Below the pieces are notes generated by a model. It worked only from the letters and a program-made list of their open reading frames with translations. It was not told where the DNA came from and ran no database searches. Positions 12,596-20,399 of a stretch of 58,207 bases of DNA are shown here, one piece after another (positions within the stretch are counted from its first letter, which is position 1; each line of letters begins with the position of its first letter). Source of the DNA: a virus. The translations under genes were made by a program, and so were the position numbers. Location: positions 1-58,207 of IMG/VR virus record IMGVR_UViG_3300029267_000807; one strand, 5' to 3'.

Positions 12596-13219
12596 ATGAA
12601 GCCGGAATTTTCAGCCCCGGGCGTTCGACTGTATAAAGGGAACTGTCTGGACGTCCTTCGCGGGTTCAGCGAACGGATCGACATTACGGTCGCGGATCCC
12701 CCTTACGGTTGCGGAAAGGCGGACTGGGATTATACGTTTCCGACGGCATGGTATTCGTTGGTCCGGGCGTTGTCCCGAACGGTTGTTGTCATAACGGGAT
12801 CGTCGGGACTTTATGACAGCGTCCCCCTGGTTGGCGACAACTTTGTCGACGTGATCGCGGCATGGAACAAAAACGGCATGACGCGCGGTCCCCTGGGATA
12901 TGGGAACTGGCTTGCGGCGGTTATTACGGGCGAAAAGCCGCGAATGGGACAGAATTTCTTTTCCTTCGCTGTTTCAGGCGATAAGCCCGATCATCCTACG
13001 CCAAAGCCCCTGGAATATATGATCAAGCTGATCAAACGGGTATCGAACGAAGGCGACGTTATCCTGGATCCGTTCATGGGTTCGGGGACTTGCGGCGTTG
13101 CTTGCGTAAAGACCGGACGGGACTTTGTCGGGATCGAACTGAAGCCCGAATACTTTGACATGTCATGCGGTCGAATTGCGGACGCGATTCGGACCGGGCG
13201 TCAACTAGCGTTTGTATAA
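12596..13219 (+). CDS. DNA methyltransferase, beta-type amino methylase
   Basis: This 207-residue protein has motif IV DPPYG at residues 34-38 before motif I DPFMGSGTCG at 158-167, the order of the beta class of N4-cytosine or N6-adenine methylases. HPTPKPLEYM (133-142) is the typical segment before motif I. It is short, with little room for a target-recognition domain. No restriction enzyme is encoded beside it, so it is an orphan, likely protecting phage DNA or marking it around packaging. It is inserted between the two terminase genes, with a TAATG overlap to the large subunit. Confidence 0.92.
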   Translation: MKPEFSAPGVRLYKGNCLDVLRGFSERIDITVADPPYGCGKADWDYTFPTAWYSLVRALSRTVVVITGSSGLYDSVPLVGDNFVDVIAAWNKNGMTRGPLGYGNWLAAVITGEKPRMGQNFFSFAVSGDKPDHPTPKPLEYMIKLIKRVSNEGDVILDPFMGSGTCGVACVKTGRDFVGIELKPEYFDMSCGRIADAIRTGRQLAFV

Positions 13220-14622
13220 TGCCAGAAGTCCATGTGTTTGGGAAGATCGAAACCGAAGAACAGCTTCGGGACTTTGTGTTCCAGGCGTTCGGCGTCCGGG
13301 TTCCGGACGTCCGGGTTTGCGAAGACCATACAACCCCATGGCGCGCGTTCGCGGACGCGTATTTCGCAAGGTCCCCGAACGCTGTCTGGAAGGCTTCGCG
13401 CGGTTTCGGCGGAAAGTCTTTCCTTCTGGCGCTGTTGGCGCTGACCGAAGCCCTAACACTGAAATGTAATGTAAACGTCTTGGGCGGGTCCGGCGAACAG
13501 TCCGATCGGGTCCTGGAATATACGTCCGATTTCTGGCATGCCGGGACCGTATCCCATTACCTTGTCGGCGAAGTCAAGCATGAAACCCGGCTGATCTTTG
13601 GGAATCACATTCGATCGCTTATGGCGTCTTCCCGATCGGTTCGCGGTCCGCATCCCCAGCGGCTTCGGCTTGACGAATGCGACGAAATGGACGAATCGAT
13701 CCTGAACGCGGCGCTGGGGCAAACCATGCGAAAGCCCGGGCTGGACGTCCGTCCTCAGAACGTCATGTCTTCGACGCATCATTACGCGGACGAAACGTTC
13801 ACAAAGATTCTCCATAGGGCGAATCAGGAAGGTTGGCCCATATACGAATGGTGCTATCGGGAAAATCTTCAGCCCCATGGATGGCTGGACCCCCTGGACG
13901 TCGAAGAAAAGAAGGCGACTGTCACGTCCGCCATGTGGCTTGCGGAATATGAACTTCAGGACCCGGCCCCCGGGTCCCGGGCGATCAACGTCGACATGGT
14001 CGCGAAAATGTTCGATCGGTCCCTGGGCGAATATCGCGGGTCCCCGGGCGAATATATCGAAATCGAACCCCCCTGGATCACATGCCGGGAATGCGGCTGG
14101 GTTGGGTTCCAGAACGGCGATCGCTGTTCGAAATGCGGGTCGACAAAGATCCGGGTTTCCGGGCGATACGGAACGGGCGCGGACTGGGCGCGAAAACAGG
14201 ACTGGACGGTCATCATTACATGGCGCTGGGACGTGAAACCCTTCCGGCTTGTCGCATTCGAACGGATCGGGCGGTTGCCATGGCCCAAGATGATCGAACG
14301 GCTGAACGTTCGGCATAAGCGTTACCCAGGCGGCGCGGCGCATGACGCGACAGGCGTCGGGGACGTCGTTCGCGATTACCTGTCGACGTCTGTAAAGGAC
14401 GTGATCATGGTTGGCGCGCGGCGTTCGGACATGCTGACCGAATATATCGCGGCGATCGAGCGCGGGGACTTTGTCTGTCCCCATATCGACTTCATGGAAG
14501 CCGAACATAGACTGGCTTCGGTTGACGACGTCTTTCGATCGGGGACGTCGTTTCACCTTCCGGACAGCATATCAGCGGGCGCGCTGGGGCTGTACGGGAA
14601 GACGGGAATCCTGATCGGATAG
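13219..14622 (+). CDS. terL: Terminase large subunit with internal zinc ribbon
   Basis: The 467 residues form the packaging motor. The ATPase has a Walker A-like KASRGFGGKSF (58-68) and Walker B LRLDECDE (149-156). The RNase-H-like nuclease begins near TGADWARKQDWTVI (319-332), and HDATGVGD follows. Between them, residues 289-306 form a four-Cys ribbon (CRECG and CSKCG), which is not part of the usual large terminase. It might contact DNA, the portal or the small subunit. The start overlaps the methylase stop. Packaging type (cos or pac) cannot be read from the sequence. Confidence 0.9.
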   Translation: MPEVHVFGKIETEEQLRDFVFQAFGVRVPDVRVCEDHTTPWRAFADAYFARSPNAVWKASRGFGGKSFLLALLALTEALTLKCNVNVLGGSGEQSDRVLEYTSDFWHAGTVSHYLVGEVKHETRLIFGNHIRSLMASSRSVRGPHPQRLRLDECDEMDESILNAALGQTMRKPGLDVRPQNVMSSTHHYADETFTKILHRANQEGWPIYEWCYRENLQPHGWLDPLDVEEKKATVTSAMWLAEYELQDPAPGSRAINVDMVAKMFDRSLGEYRGSPGEYIEIEPPWITCRECGWVGFQNGDRCSKCGSTKIRVSGRYGTGADWARKQDWTVIITWRWDVKPFRLVAFERIGRLPWPKMIERLNVRHKRYPGGAAHDATGVGDVVRDYLSTSVKDVIMVGARRSDMLTEYIAAIERGDFVCPHIDFMEAEHRLASVDDVFRSGTSFHLPDSISAGALGLYGKTGILIG

Positions 14623-14635
14623 AAAGGAACAGATC

Positions 14636-14875
14636 ATGGGAAAGGCAAAGATGCGCGTATCGCTTGCGTTTGTTCGGTCCATGCTACACATGCCGGAAGA
14701 CGCGAAGATCGTCGGCGTATTCATGGACTTGACGGATCATGCGAACGGGCGCATGACCATGTTGGTCGAAAGCCCGGAACTTCCGGAACACCTTCCCGGG
14801 AATGAACCTGTCTGGGTCGATCCGTCAATTACGTCACATGGGAACGGGGAATTTGACTGGGACTGGAACCTATAG
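14636..14875 (+). CDS. Hypothetical protein
   Basis: This 79-residue protein has GAAAGGAACAG before the ATG. A probable beta sheet (KIVGVFMDLTDHANGRMTMLVESPELP) is followed by an acidic Trp-rich end. It lies between the terminase and portal genes, where small packaging or accessory proteins are often found. No family recognised. Confidence 0.68.
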   Translation: MGKAKMRVSLAFVRSMLHMPEDAKIVGVFMDLTDHANGRMTMLVESPELPEHLPGNEPVWVDPSITSHGNGEFDWDWNL

Positions 14876-14888
14876 AAAGGAAGGGACC

Positions 14889-15341
14889 ATGTTCGGAACA
14901 AGGGACGTTTACTGGGCATGCCGGGACAGCATTCGGGACGCGTTCGTCCTATGGTTAGAAGCTGAACGGGACCCGGCGAATGACGGCGTTTTCTACACCC
15001 GGGAAGAAGTCGATCAGGTCCCGGCTGAAGTGATCGCGGAAGGTTGCGCGAACTTTTTCGGGTCCCTTCTGGAAGAGGTCCCCGGAATCATCGTTCGCGA
15101 CCTTCCCCCGGAAGAAATAACCTATTCGTTCGAACTTCGGGACTTGAAGGAAATCTTCTGGAACTGGGAATGTCGGCGTCGACAGGACCCGGATCGGTTC
15201 TGGGACAACAGCGAAATGGCGAAGGCGGACCCGGACGAATATGCGGAACTGGCGACCGCGGCATTCTTCAGAACTTGGGAAAGGTTGCGCGGTCCGGGAC
15301 GCTTTCCCGGTCTTCCCCCCGGGGAAATCTTGACGGGTTGA
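14889..15341 (+). CDS. Hypothetical protein
   Basis: This 150-residue acidic, helical protein begins MFGTRDVYWACRDS and has GAAAGGAAGGG before its ATG. There are many Trp, Phe and Glu residues, and no metal-binding or catalytic pattern. It is the last gene before a hairpin at 15401-15426, and may end one transcription segment. Confidence 0.68.
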   Translation: MFGTRDVYWACRDSIRDAFVLWLEAERDPANDGVFYTREEVDQVPAEVIAEGCANFFGSLLEEVPGIIVRDLPPEEITYSFELRDLKEIFWNWECRRRQDPDRFWDNSEMAKADPDEYAELATAAFFRTWERLRGPGRFPGLPPGEILTG

Positions 15342-15400
15342 CAGAACCATGGTAAAATGAAAGCTGACCGGGCCGAATCGCGCGAAGCGGACAGATATCA

Positions 15401-15426
15401 CCCGGATCGCGAATATGCGATCCGGG
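15401..15426 (+). terminator. Weak terminator-like hairpin before the portal gene
   Basis: CCCGGATCGC/GCGATCCGGG forms a 10-bp stem with a GAATAT loop, followed by CGTTTGTGTT. The tail is only moderately T-rich, so it may give partial termination between packaging and head genes, or process the mRNA. The rest of the gap 15342-15448 shows nothing else. Confidence 0.5.
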
Positions 15427-15448
15427 CGTTTGTGTTATAGGGGACTTC

Positions 15449-16801
15449 ATGACCTTCGCGGAACGAATCAAAGCGGCATGGCGGGCATTGACGTTCGATT
15501 CCCCCGTCAAGTCGACAGCCCCATTGTTCTTTCCTTCGTATCGAACCGGGCGTCCTTTGTGGACGCTTTATGATTATGCGTCATTTGTGAACGAAGGGTT
15601 CAGTCTAAACGCGTTGATCTATGGCGCGATCATGTACAAAGCGCGGGCGCTTACTTCGGCCCCCTTGAAGGCGTACACTGGGGACATGGACGCGCGCGAA
15701 GAGGTCGACCCTAACGATCCTTTGGCCTTGTTGGTCAGTCGACCGAACGAACACCAAAGCATGATCGAATTCCAACAGCAAGCAACCGTTTACCTGAACA
15801 TAAGCGGAAACAACTACACTTACTTGAAGCGGGTCGCGGGCGACGAAATCGAAGCCATGTATAACCTTCGACCGGACCGGATCAAGATCGTTCCGGGCGA
15901 ACGGGACATAAAGGGATATCGCTACATTCCGGAAGGCGCGACATGGGAAGAGGGCATGCCGATCCTTCCCAAAGACATGATCCATGTCAAGTTCACGAAC
16001 CCCCTGGACCCCTTGGAAGGCATGGGACCCGGGCTGTCCCCCATTTCAGCCCTTGCGCGGAATGGCGACGTCGACAATGCCGTTTCATATTTCCTGAAGA
16101 ACCTGTTCGACCGCGGTCTTATGCAAAACGTATTTATAAAGTATTCGGTCCCCTTGACGGACGAACTGATATCGTCGGCAAAGGAACGTTGGCGCGAAGC
16201 TTACGGTGGATCCCAGGAAGGTTGGCTTGATCCGGTTGTCCTGGGCGAAGAAGGGGAAGTGAAGGCACTGGGATATCAGTTCGATCAACTTGGCTTCGAC
16301 GGGATCGACAGTCGGAATGAAACGCGGATCCTGGGTCCCTTCGGCGTCCCCCCGATCTTGATCGGGTCCCGGGTTGGGCTGGACCGGGCGACATACAGCA
16401 ATTATCAGGAAGCCCGTCAAGCGTTCTGGGAAGACACATTCGTCCCGGAACTTCGGCTTTTTGAAGTTGATTACGCGTATCACCTGAACAGTCCGGATCG
16501 GGACGTCTGGGTCGCGTTCGATATGACGGAAGTCCCGGCGCTAAAGTCGGACGTCGTTCCTTTAGTGAACGCGGCGCACCAACTATGGACCATGGGCGTT
16601 CCGGCGCTGTCGGCGCTGGGCGCGGTTGGGCTGAACGTTGGGGACATTCCGGGCGGCGACGTTTCCTATTTGCCCCTGGGACTTGTCCCGTCCGGGCGAC
16701 TGGGAAGCGAACAGGCGGATCAAAGTTCTTCGGCGGCAACGGCTGAAGAAGAAGATCGGGACAAAGGCACCTTACCAACAGGTAAAAAAAAAGACGTCTG
16801 A
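15449..16801 (+). CDS. Portal protein (HK97-type)
   Basis: The 450 residues show a phage portal: an N-terminal stem region (TFAERIKAAW), NALIYGAIMYKARALTSAPLKAY, RPNEHQSMIEFQQQA, a NLRPDRIKIVPG strand, and GPFGVPPILIGSRVGLDRATYSNYQEAR towards the C terminus, as in the HK97/phiE125 portal family. Twelve copies form the DNA channel at one capsid vertex. The frame ends in a Lys run (A9 at 16784-16792) and stops at 16801. A -1 shift at that run would join it to the MuF frame, which lacks its own start, giving about 1038 residues. Confidence 0.92.
   Translation: MTFAERIKAAWRALTFDSPVKSTAPLFFPSYRTGRPLWTLYDYASFVNEGFSLNALIYGAIMYKARALTSAPLKAYTGDMDAREEVDPNDPLALLVSRPNEHQSMIEFQQQATVYLNISGNNYTYLKRVAGDEIEAMYNLRPDRIKIVPGERDIKGYRYIPEGATWEEGMPILPKDMIHVKFTNPLDPLEGMGPGLSPISALARNGDVDNAVSYFLKNLFDRGLMQNVFIKYSVPLTDELISSAKERWREAYGGSQEGWLDPVVLGEEGEVKALGYQFDQLGFDGIDSRNETRILGPFGVPPILIGSRVGLDRATYSNYQEARQAFWEDTFVPELRLFEVDYAYHLNSPDRDVWVAFDMTEVPALKSDVVPLVNAAHQLWTMGVPALSALGAVGLNVGDIPGGDVSYLPLGLVPSGRLGSEQADQSSSAATAEEEDRDKGTLPTGKKKDV
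16784..16792 (+). promoter_or_regulatory. A9 slippery run between the portal and MuF frames
   Basis: Nine adenines end three codons before the portal stop. The portal frame reads GGT AAA AAA AAA GAC GTC TGA. A -1 shift gives AAA AGA CGT CTG and enters the open MuF frame, which has no ATG, GTG or TTG for 90 codons. This fits programmed ribosomal slippage or polymerase slippage adding one A. A homopolymer assembly error is the alternative. Confidence 0.65.
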
Positions 16802-18564
16802 AGTATCGTCGGCTGACAGGAAGGCGGCGGGCGGCTTATGGCAAGTCGATCGATAGGATCGCGACGAAATACGAACCCGCGTTCGCAAAGTCCGCGACCG
16901 AAGCGTTCGAAGCCGATCGGCGCGCTGTTCTGGCGGCGGTTTCCAAAGCAAAGGCGGACGCATTCGCCCAGAAGCAAAGCGTAAACTATGAACAGATCAA
17001 GATCGACTGGGACGATTACTTCCGGATTCAGGGCGAAGCGGGGATCAACTGGCGGAAATCGTTCATGCCCCAGGTCCGGGCGCTGTTTACGGACGTTGCA
17101 GACTTTCAGGCGGCGGCGCTGGGCATGCGGTTCGACGTGGCGAACATGCTGGCTTCCGAATGGGTTCAACAGTATCACATGGTCTTTGCCCAGCCAGCTA
17201 TGGACACAACGATCGCGGACCTTCAGAGCCTGATCGCCCAGGCGCAAAACAACGGCTGGACGATCGACGAAATATCGAAGCAGATCGACGCGACGTTCGA
17301 CTATTACTTGATCGGGGAAGAAGCCGGGAAAATCTGGCGCGAAATCATGACCGATCAAGAATTCCAGTGGTTCTTTGATCGGAAGCCGCGACCCCGGCGC
17401 GACTTGATCGCGCGGACCGAAACCATGCGGGCGTCGAATGCCGGGACGTATAACCTGTATATGGAAAGCGGCGAAGTCGAACTGAAGGAATGGTTGGCGG
17501 CACATGACAGGCGAACCCGGGACACACATGTCCAGGCGGACGCGACGTATCGCGAAGGCGGGTCGATCGGTCCGATTCCCATGAATGAACCCTTTATCGT
17601 CGGCGGGTTCCAAATGATGTATCCCCTTGACGGGTCCATGGGCGCGGACATTCGGGAAATGGCGAACTGTCGCTGTACTATGGCCCCAGTTCTTTACGAA
17701 TTCGAAGAAGAGGAACCCCAGCCGGAACAGGTCAGTCAACCGACATTCGAAGAGGTCCGGGACAGTCTGGCGCGGATTCGACAGGTTTCGACCGAAGTCA
17801 TCGGGGACCTTACGCGCGAACTTGAAGAATTGCGCGCGCGATCGAATGCGCGATATGACGAATGGATTCAGGGGGAACAGGCGGGCTTTTCGGAAGGACT
17901 TCGCGGCATTCTGAAGGATAATTACCTTCAGGCTTCCCAGGAAGCTTCAGCCGTCTGGACGCGTCTTCAGGAAGTTCGAAAGATGGCAAAGGAACAAATG
18001 CATGACGCGATTCGGATCCCGGCGGATCAGCGATCGGACTTTGAATTCACAACCCGAATTCGGAAGGCGGATCATCGGCGAACCCGGGTTCAGACGGTGG
18101 CGGAATGGCTGAACACAGTTGTTTCAAGGGACGTTCAGCCGGACCGGGTTACAGTGTATAATACGACGGACGATCGCGCATTTCACATGGGCGGCGGAAA
18201 GAAGTCCGGGATCCATATTTCGAAACATGCTGGGGAAACGACGATCGCGCATGAATGGGGTCATCGGATCGAATACGATAACCCGGACATTCAGGAAAAG
18301 CGGGCGAAGTTCTACGAACGACGAACCGCGGGCGAAGCCGAAGAAAGGCTAAAAGACGTTACAAGCCTGAATTACGACGACTGGGAAGTCACGAAGAAAG
18401 ACGACTTCATTGATCCTTATATCGGGAAGGTTTATCGCGGGCGCGCATCGTCTTCAGAAGTGATCAGCATGGGCATACAGTATCTTTATGACGATCCGGC
18501 GGAATTCGCGGAAAAGGACCCGGACATGTTCGACTTTGTTTTAGGCGTAATCAGGGGACAATGA
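16792..18564 (+). CDS. MuF-like head protein fused to HEWGH metallopeptidase, reached by -1 frameshift
   Basis: The open frame from 16792 codes for 590 residues, with the first usable ATG only at 17065 (499 residues). The N-terminal part lost with that start is clearly coding. Residues about 95-300 carry a MuF-type minor head region (HDRRTRDTHVQADATYREGG, ADIREMANCRCTMAP near the end). After an acidic linker and coiled coil, the last 180 residues contain TTIAHEWGHRIEY, a HExxH zinc-peptidase motif. A later SSSEVISMGIQYLYDDP could give the third ligand. MuF proteins are packed in the head in small numbers, so the enzyme may act inside the capsid or be injected into the host. Fusions of MuF to toxins or enzymes are known. 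Confidence 0.8.
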   Translation, partial: RRLKYRRLTGRRRAAYGKSIDRIATKYEPAFAKSATEAFEADRRAVLAAVSKAKADAFAQKQSVNYEQIKIDWDDYFRIQGEAGINWRKSFMPQVRALFTDVADFQAAALGMRFDVANMLASEWVQQYHMVFAQPAMDTTIADLQSLIAQAQNNGWTIDEISKQIDATFDYYLIGEEAGKIWREIMTDQEFQWFFDRKPRPRRDLIARTETMRASNAGTYNLYMESGEVELKEWLAAHDRRTRDTHVQADATYREGGSIGPIPMNEPFIVGGFQMMYPLDGSMGADIREMANCRCTMAPVLYEFEEEEPQPEQVSQPTFEEVRDSLARIRQVSTEVIGDLTRELEELRARSNARYDEWIQGEQAGFSEGLRGILKDNYLQASQEASAVWTRLQEVRKMAKEQMHDAIRIPADQRSDFEFTTRIRKADHRRTRVQTVAEWLNTVVSRDVQPDRVTVYNTTDDRAFHMGGGKKSGIHISKHAGETTIAHEWGHRIEYDNPDIQEKRAKFYERRTAGEAEERLKDVTSLNYDDWEVTKKDDFIDPYIGKVYRGRASSSEVISMGIQYLYDDPAEFAEKDPDMFDFVLGVIRGQ

Positions 18565-18791
18565 TCAAGGTCGACTTTGATCTTTTGGGGGAATACGTAT
18601 TTGACGGCGACTGGACAGGTCCAGAAGCGGATTTCCTGATCGTCCTGAACGCGTACACGAATCAGGAAGGACCCAGTCCGGCGGATCCGGATCCGTTGCT
18701 TCATGAAGCGGAACGGGTTATTGAATTGATCGGCTTCGGCGAAATCGTCGAATACGAAAAGCCGGAAGGCGTCGAAGGGCGCGTTTACTGA
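18561..18791 (+). CDS. Small acidic hypothetical protein
   Basis: This 76-residue, very acidic protein starts by ATGA overlap with the MuF-peptidase gene. Its coupling suggests a companion of the peptidase: an inhibitor or chaperone is possible, but there is no motif to prove this. It ends in a convergent seven-base overlap with the minus-strand gene at 18785. Confidence 0.68.
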   Translation: MIKVDFDLLGEYVFDGDWTGPEADFLIVLNAYTNQEGPSPADPDPLLHEAERVIELIGFGEIVEYEKPEGVEGRVY

Positions 18792-19003
18792 AAATGGTAA
18801 ACGGACTGTCCCAGGGCGAAGGAATGCGGGCGACCTTTCAGGACTTGCCAAAGCCGGGTCAGGCTGGGCGCATGTCGCAAGCGGGCATATCGGGATCGGG
18901 AATAGGTTCCCCGGCGCGTCCGGCGCATTATCACGACGTCGGCGATTCCGGTTTCCCAGTCGCATGAAACGGTTACGATTCGGCGGGCATTGTCGGCGGG
19001 CAT
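18785..19003 (-). CDS. Isolated reverse-strand small basic protein with its own promoter
   Basis: This 72-residue protein starts MPADNARRIV at 19003, with GAAAGGACAAAGC upstream. It has ten or more Arg residues and a strand-rich start (VTVSCDWETGIADVVIMRR). It is the only leftward gene within the 35-kb rightward arm, and a consensus promoter sits at 19040-19068. This is the layout of a moron or a regulator expressed separately from the late operon; its transcript would also oppose late transcription. No family recognised. Confidence 0.75.
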   Translation of the reverse strand: MPADNARRIVTVSCDWETGIADVVIMRRTRRGTYSRSRYARLRHAPSLTRLWQVLKGRPHSFALGQSVYHFQ

Positions 19004-19039
19004 GCTTTGTCCTTTCTGAATCGGGCGATTATTGTCTAT

Positions 19040-19068
19040 AGTATAGCACGGGCGGCGGCGGCTGTCAA
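19040..19068 (-). promoter_or_regulatory. Consensus sigma70 promoter opposing the late operon
   Basis: Minus strand TTGACA (19063-19068), 17-base GC-only spacer part (GCCGCCGCCGCCCG) with extended TGC, TATACT (19040-19045). It drives the isolated 72-residue gene. No tandem GTGAA element is present, so it belongs to the simple promoter class. Confidence 0.88.
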
Positions 19069-19092
19069 GCATTATGAAAGAAGGGGACGGAC

Positions 19093-19278
19093 ATGCGAAA
19101 TACGGTTGAATTTGAATCGCCGGAAGAAGAAGCCTATTGTCCGGCTTGCGGGCGGCGGCTTCATGTTGAACCGCTACGGCTGGGGCTGAACAGGCGCGAA
19201 GTCCGGAAATGTCCCTATTGCGCGGAAAAGATAACATTTGTCCGGCGCTGGGCTGTCGGACCAACAGAACACAAATAG
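19093..19278 (+). CDS. Small zinc-ribbon protein
   Basis: This 61-residue protein has CPACGRRL near residue 16 and CPYCAEKI near 42, a typical two-knuckle zinc ribbon. GAAAGAAGGGGACGG lies upstream. It stands between MuF and the prohead protease genes next to the reverse-strand gene, so the pair may be an inserted accessory unit. Function unknown. Confidence 0.72.
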   Translation: MRNTVEFESPEEEAYCPACGRRLHVEPLRLGLNRREVRKCPYCAEKITFVRRWAVGPTEHK

Positions 19279-19290
19279 GGGGATACACCC

Positions 19291-20397
19291 ATGGGCGCGA
19301 AAGAACATAAAACGGTTGACGGGCTGATTACGGAAATTGACGAAACCCAGGGCATTGTCAGGGCGATTTTCGCCGTCATGGGTAACGTCGACAGCGGCGG
19401 CGATCGCATTCACCCGGGCGCATTCACAAAGACCTTCGCGGAACGCGGGTCCCGGGTCCGGATCCTGGATCATCACAACACCTTCAGCGTCCGGGACGCG
19501 ATCGCGAAGCCCCTTCGACTTCGGGAAATCGGCGCGTCTGAACTTCCCCCGGAAGTCTTGTCAAAGTTCCCCGAAGCGACGGGCGGCGCGGAACTGACTT
19601 CGAAATTCATGCTTGACGACGACGCGTCCATGGCAATTTTCCGGCGGATCAAAGAAGGCGTTGTGAATGAATGGTCCTTCGGATATGACCCCCTGGACTT
19701 TGACTATTCGAAGGAAGAGGTCGACGGACAGGAAGTGACGGTCCGGAACTTGCGGACTTTGCGGCTTTGGGAAGTATCCCCCGTCCTATGGGGAATGAAC
19801 GAAGCGACGTCGACGACGGGCGTCAAAGATGACAACCCAGACGCTGAAGACAAGGCGACCGAAGAGAAACCATGGGACGTCTTTGTCGAAGGCGATCAGT
19901 ATTGCGTTTACAAGATCAATGAGGATGGGGAAGCCGTTGGGGAAAGCCTGGGCTGTCATGATACGGAAGACGAAGCGGTCGAACAGATTCAAGCCCTATA
20001 CGCGGCTGAAGAAAACGCAAAGACCCTTGTCCCCATTTTCCAGGCGGCATGGGCGGCTGAACAGGACTTGAAGCGGCTGGGCGAACTTGTCCAGGCGGCA
20101 AAAGAAGGGCGCGTTTTATCGGCGCGGAACGGAACGCGGATCGCGAATGCCGTTCTAGCGTTGGTCGAACTTTTGGAAGACGCTGGGATCGACGTCCCCG
20201 GACTTTCGGCTTCGGTCGAAGAAGAAGAGGAAGACGATCCCGGAAAGTTGGCGGCGGATTCACCTTTCAAGGGAAAGGCCGATTCAGCCGAACAGCATGA
20301 CGACGTCGGTCGGGCCGAAGATGATTCACCTTCCGAAGCGGACATGTTGACGCGGATCAACCTGTTGGAAGCAGAACTAAAAATCATAGGAGTATAA
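19291..20397 (+). CDS. Prohead protease with scaffold-like C terminus (HK97/U35 type)
   Basis: In this 368-residue protein residues 1-165 match the HK97-type serine protease: VMGNVDSGGDRIHPGAF, LDHHN (His61/62) and NEWSFGYDP (Ser129). The C-terminal 200 residues are acidic and helical, like a scaffolding region, and contain a small insert with WDVFVEGDQYCVYKINEDGEAVG that looks like a separate beta module. It would cleave the capsid N-terminal delta domain during maturation. It lies directly before the capsid gene, as usual. Confidence 0.92.
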   Translation: MGAKEHKTVDGLITEIDETQGIVRAIFAVMGNVDSGGDRIHPGAFTKTFAERGSRVRILDHHNTFSVRDAIAKPLRLREIGASELPPEVLSKFPEATGGAELTSKFMLDDDASMAIFRRIKEGVVNEWSFGYDPLDFDYSKEEVDGQEVTVRNLRTLRLWEVSPVLWGMNEATSTTGVKDDNPDAEDKATEEKPWDVFVEGDQYCVYKINEDGEAVGESLGCHDTEDEAVEQIQALYAAEENAKTLVPIFQAAWAAEQDLKRLGELVQAAKEGRVLSARNGTRIANAVLALVELLEDAGIDVPGLSASVEEEEEDDPGKLAADSPFKGKADSAEQHDDVGRAEDDSPSEADMLTRINLLEAELKIIGV

Positions 20398-20399
20398 CC

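Noticed and set aside
12596-13219. A restriction-modification system
   Set aside because: The methylase has no restriction enzyme gene beside it; the methylase at 54361 also stands alone. Orphan methylation fits better.
13215-13220. TATAAT at the methylase/terminase junction
   Set aside because: No acceptable -35 box 16-18 bases upstream. The sequence is explained by the TAATG overlap of the genes.
13453-14556. Long reverse-strand frame of 367 codons under the large terminase
   Set aside because: It is a mirror of the terminase codon pattern (many Arg/Asp/Pro, no domain), with no ribosome site. The plus-strand frame has Walker and nuclease motifs.
15338-15360. Possible promoter TTGACA...TAAAAT upstream of the portal
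   Set aside because: The spacing is only about nine bases, and no second -10 candidate lies 16-18 bases away.
16720-17739. Reverse-strand frame of 339 codons under portal and MuF
   Set aside because: Composition is that of a shadow frame. No start signal. The opposite strand has clear structural proteins.
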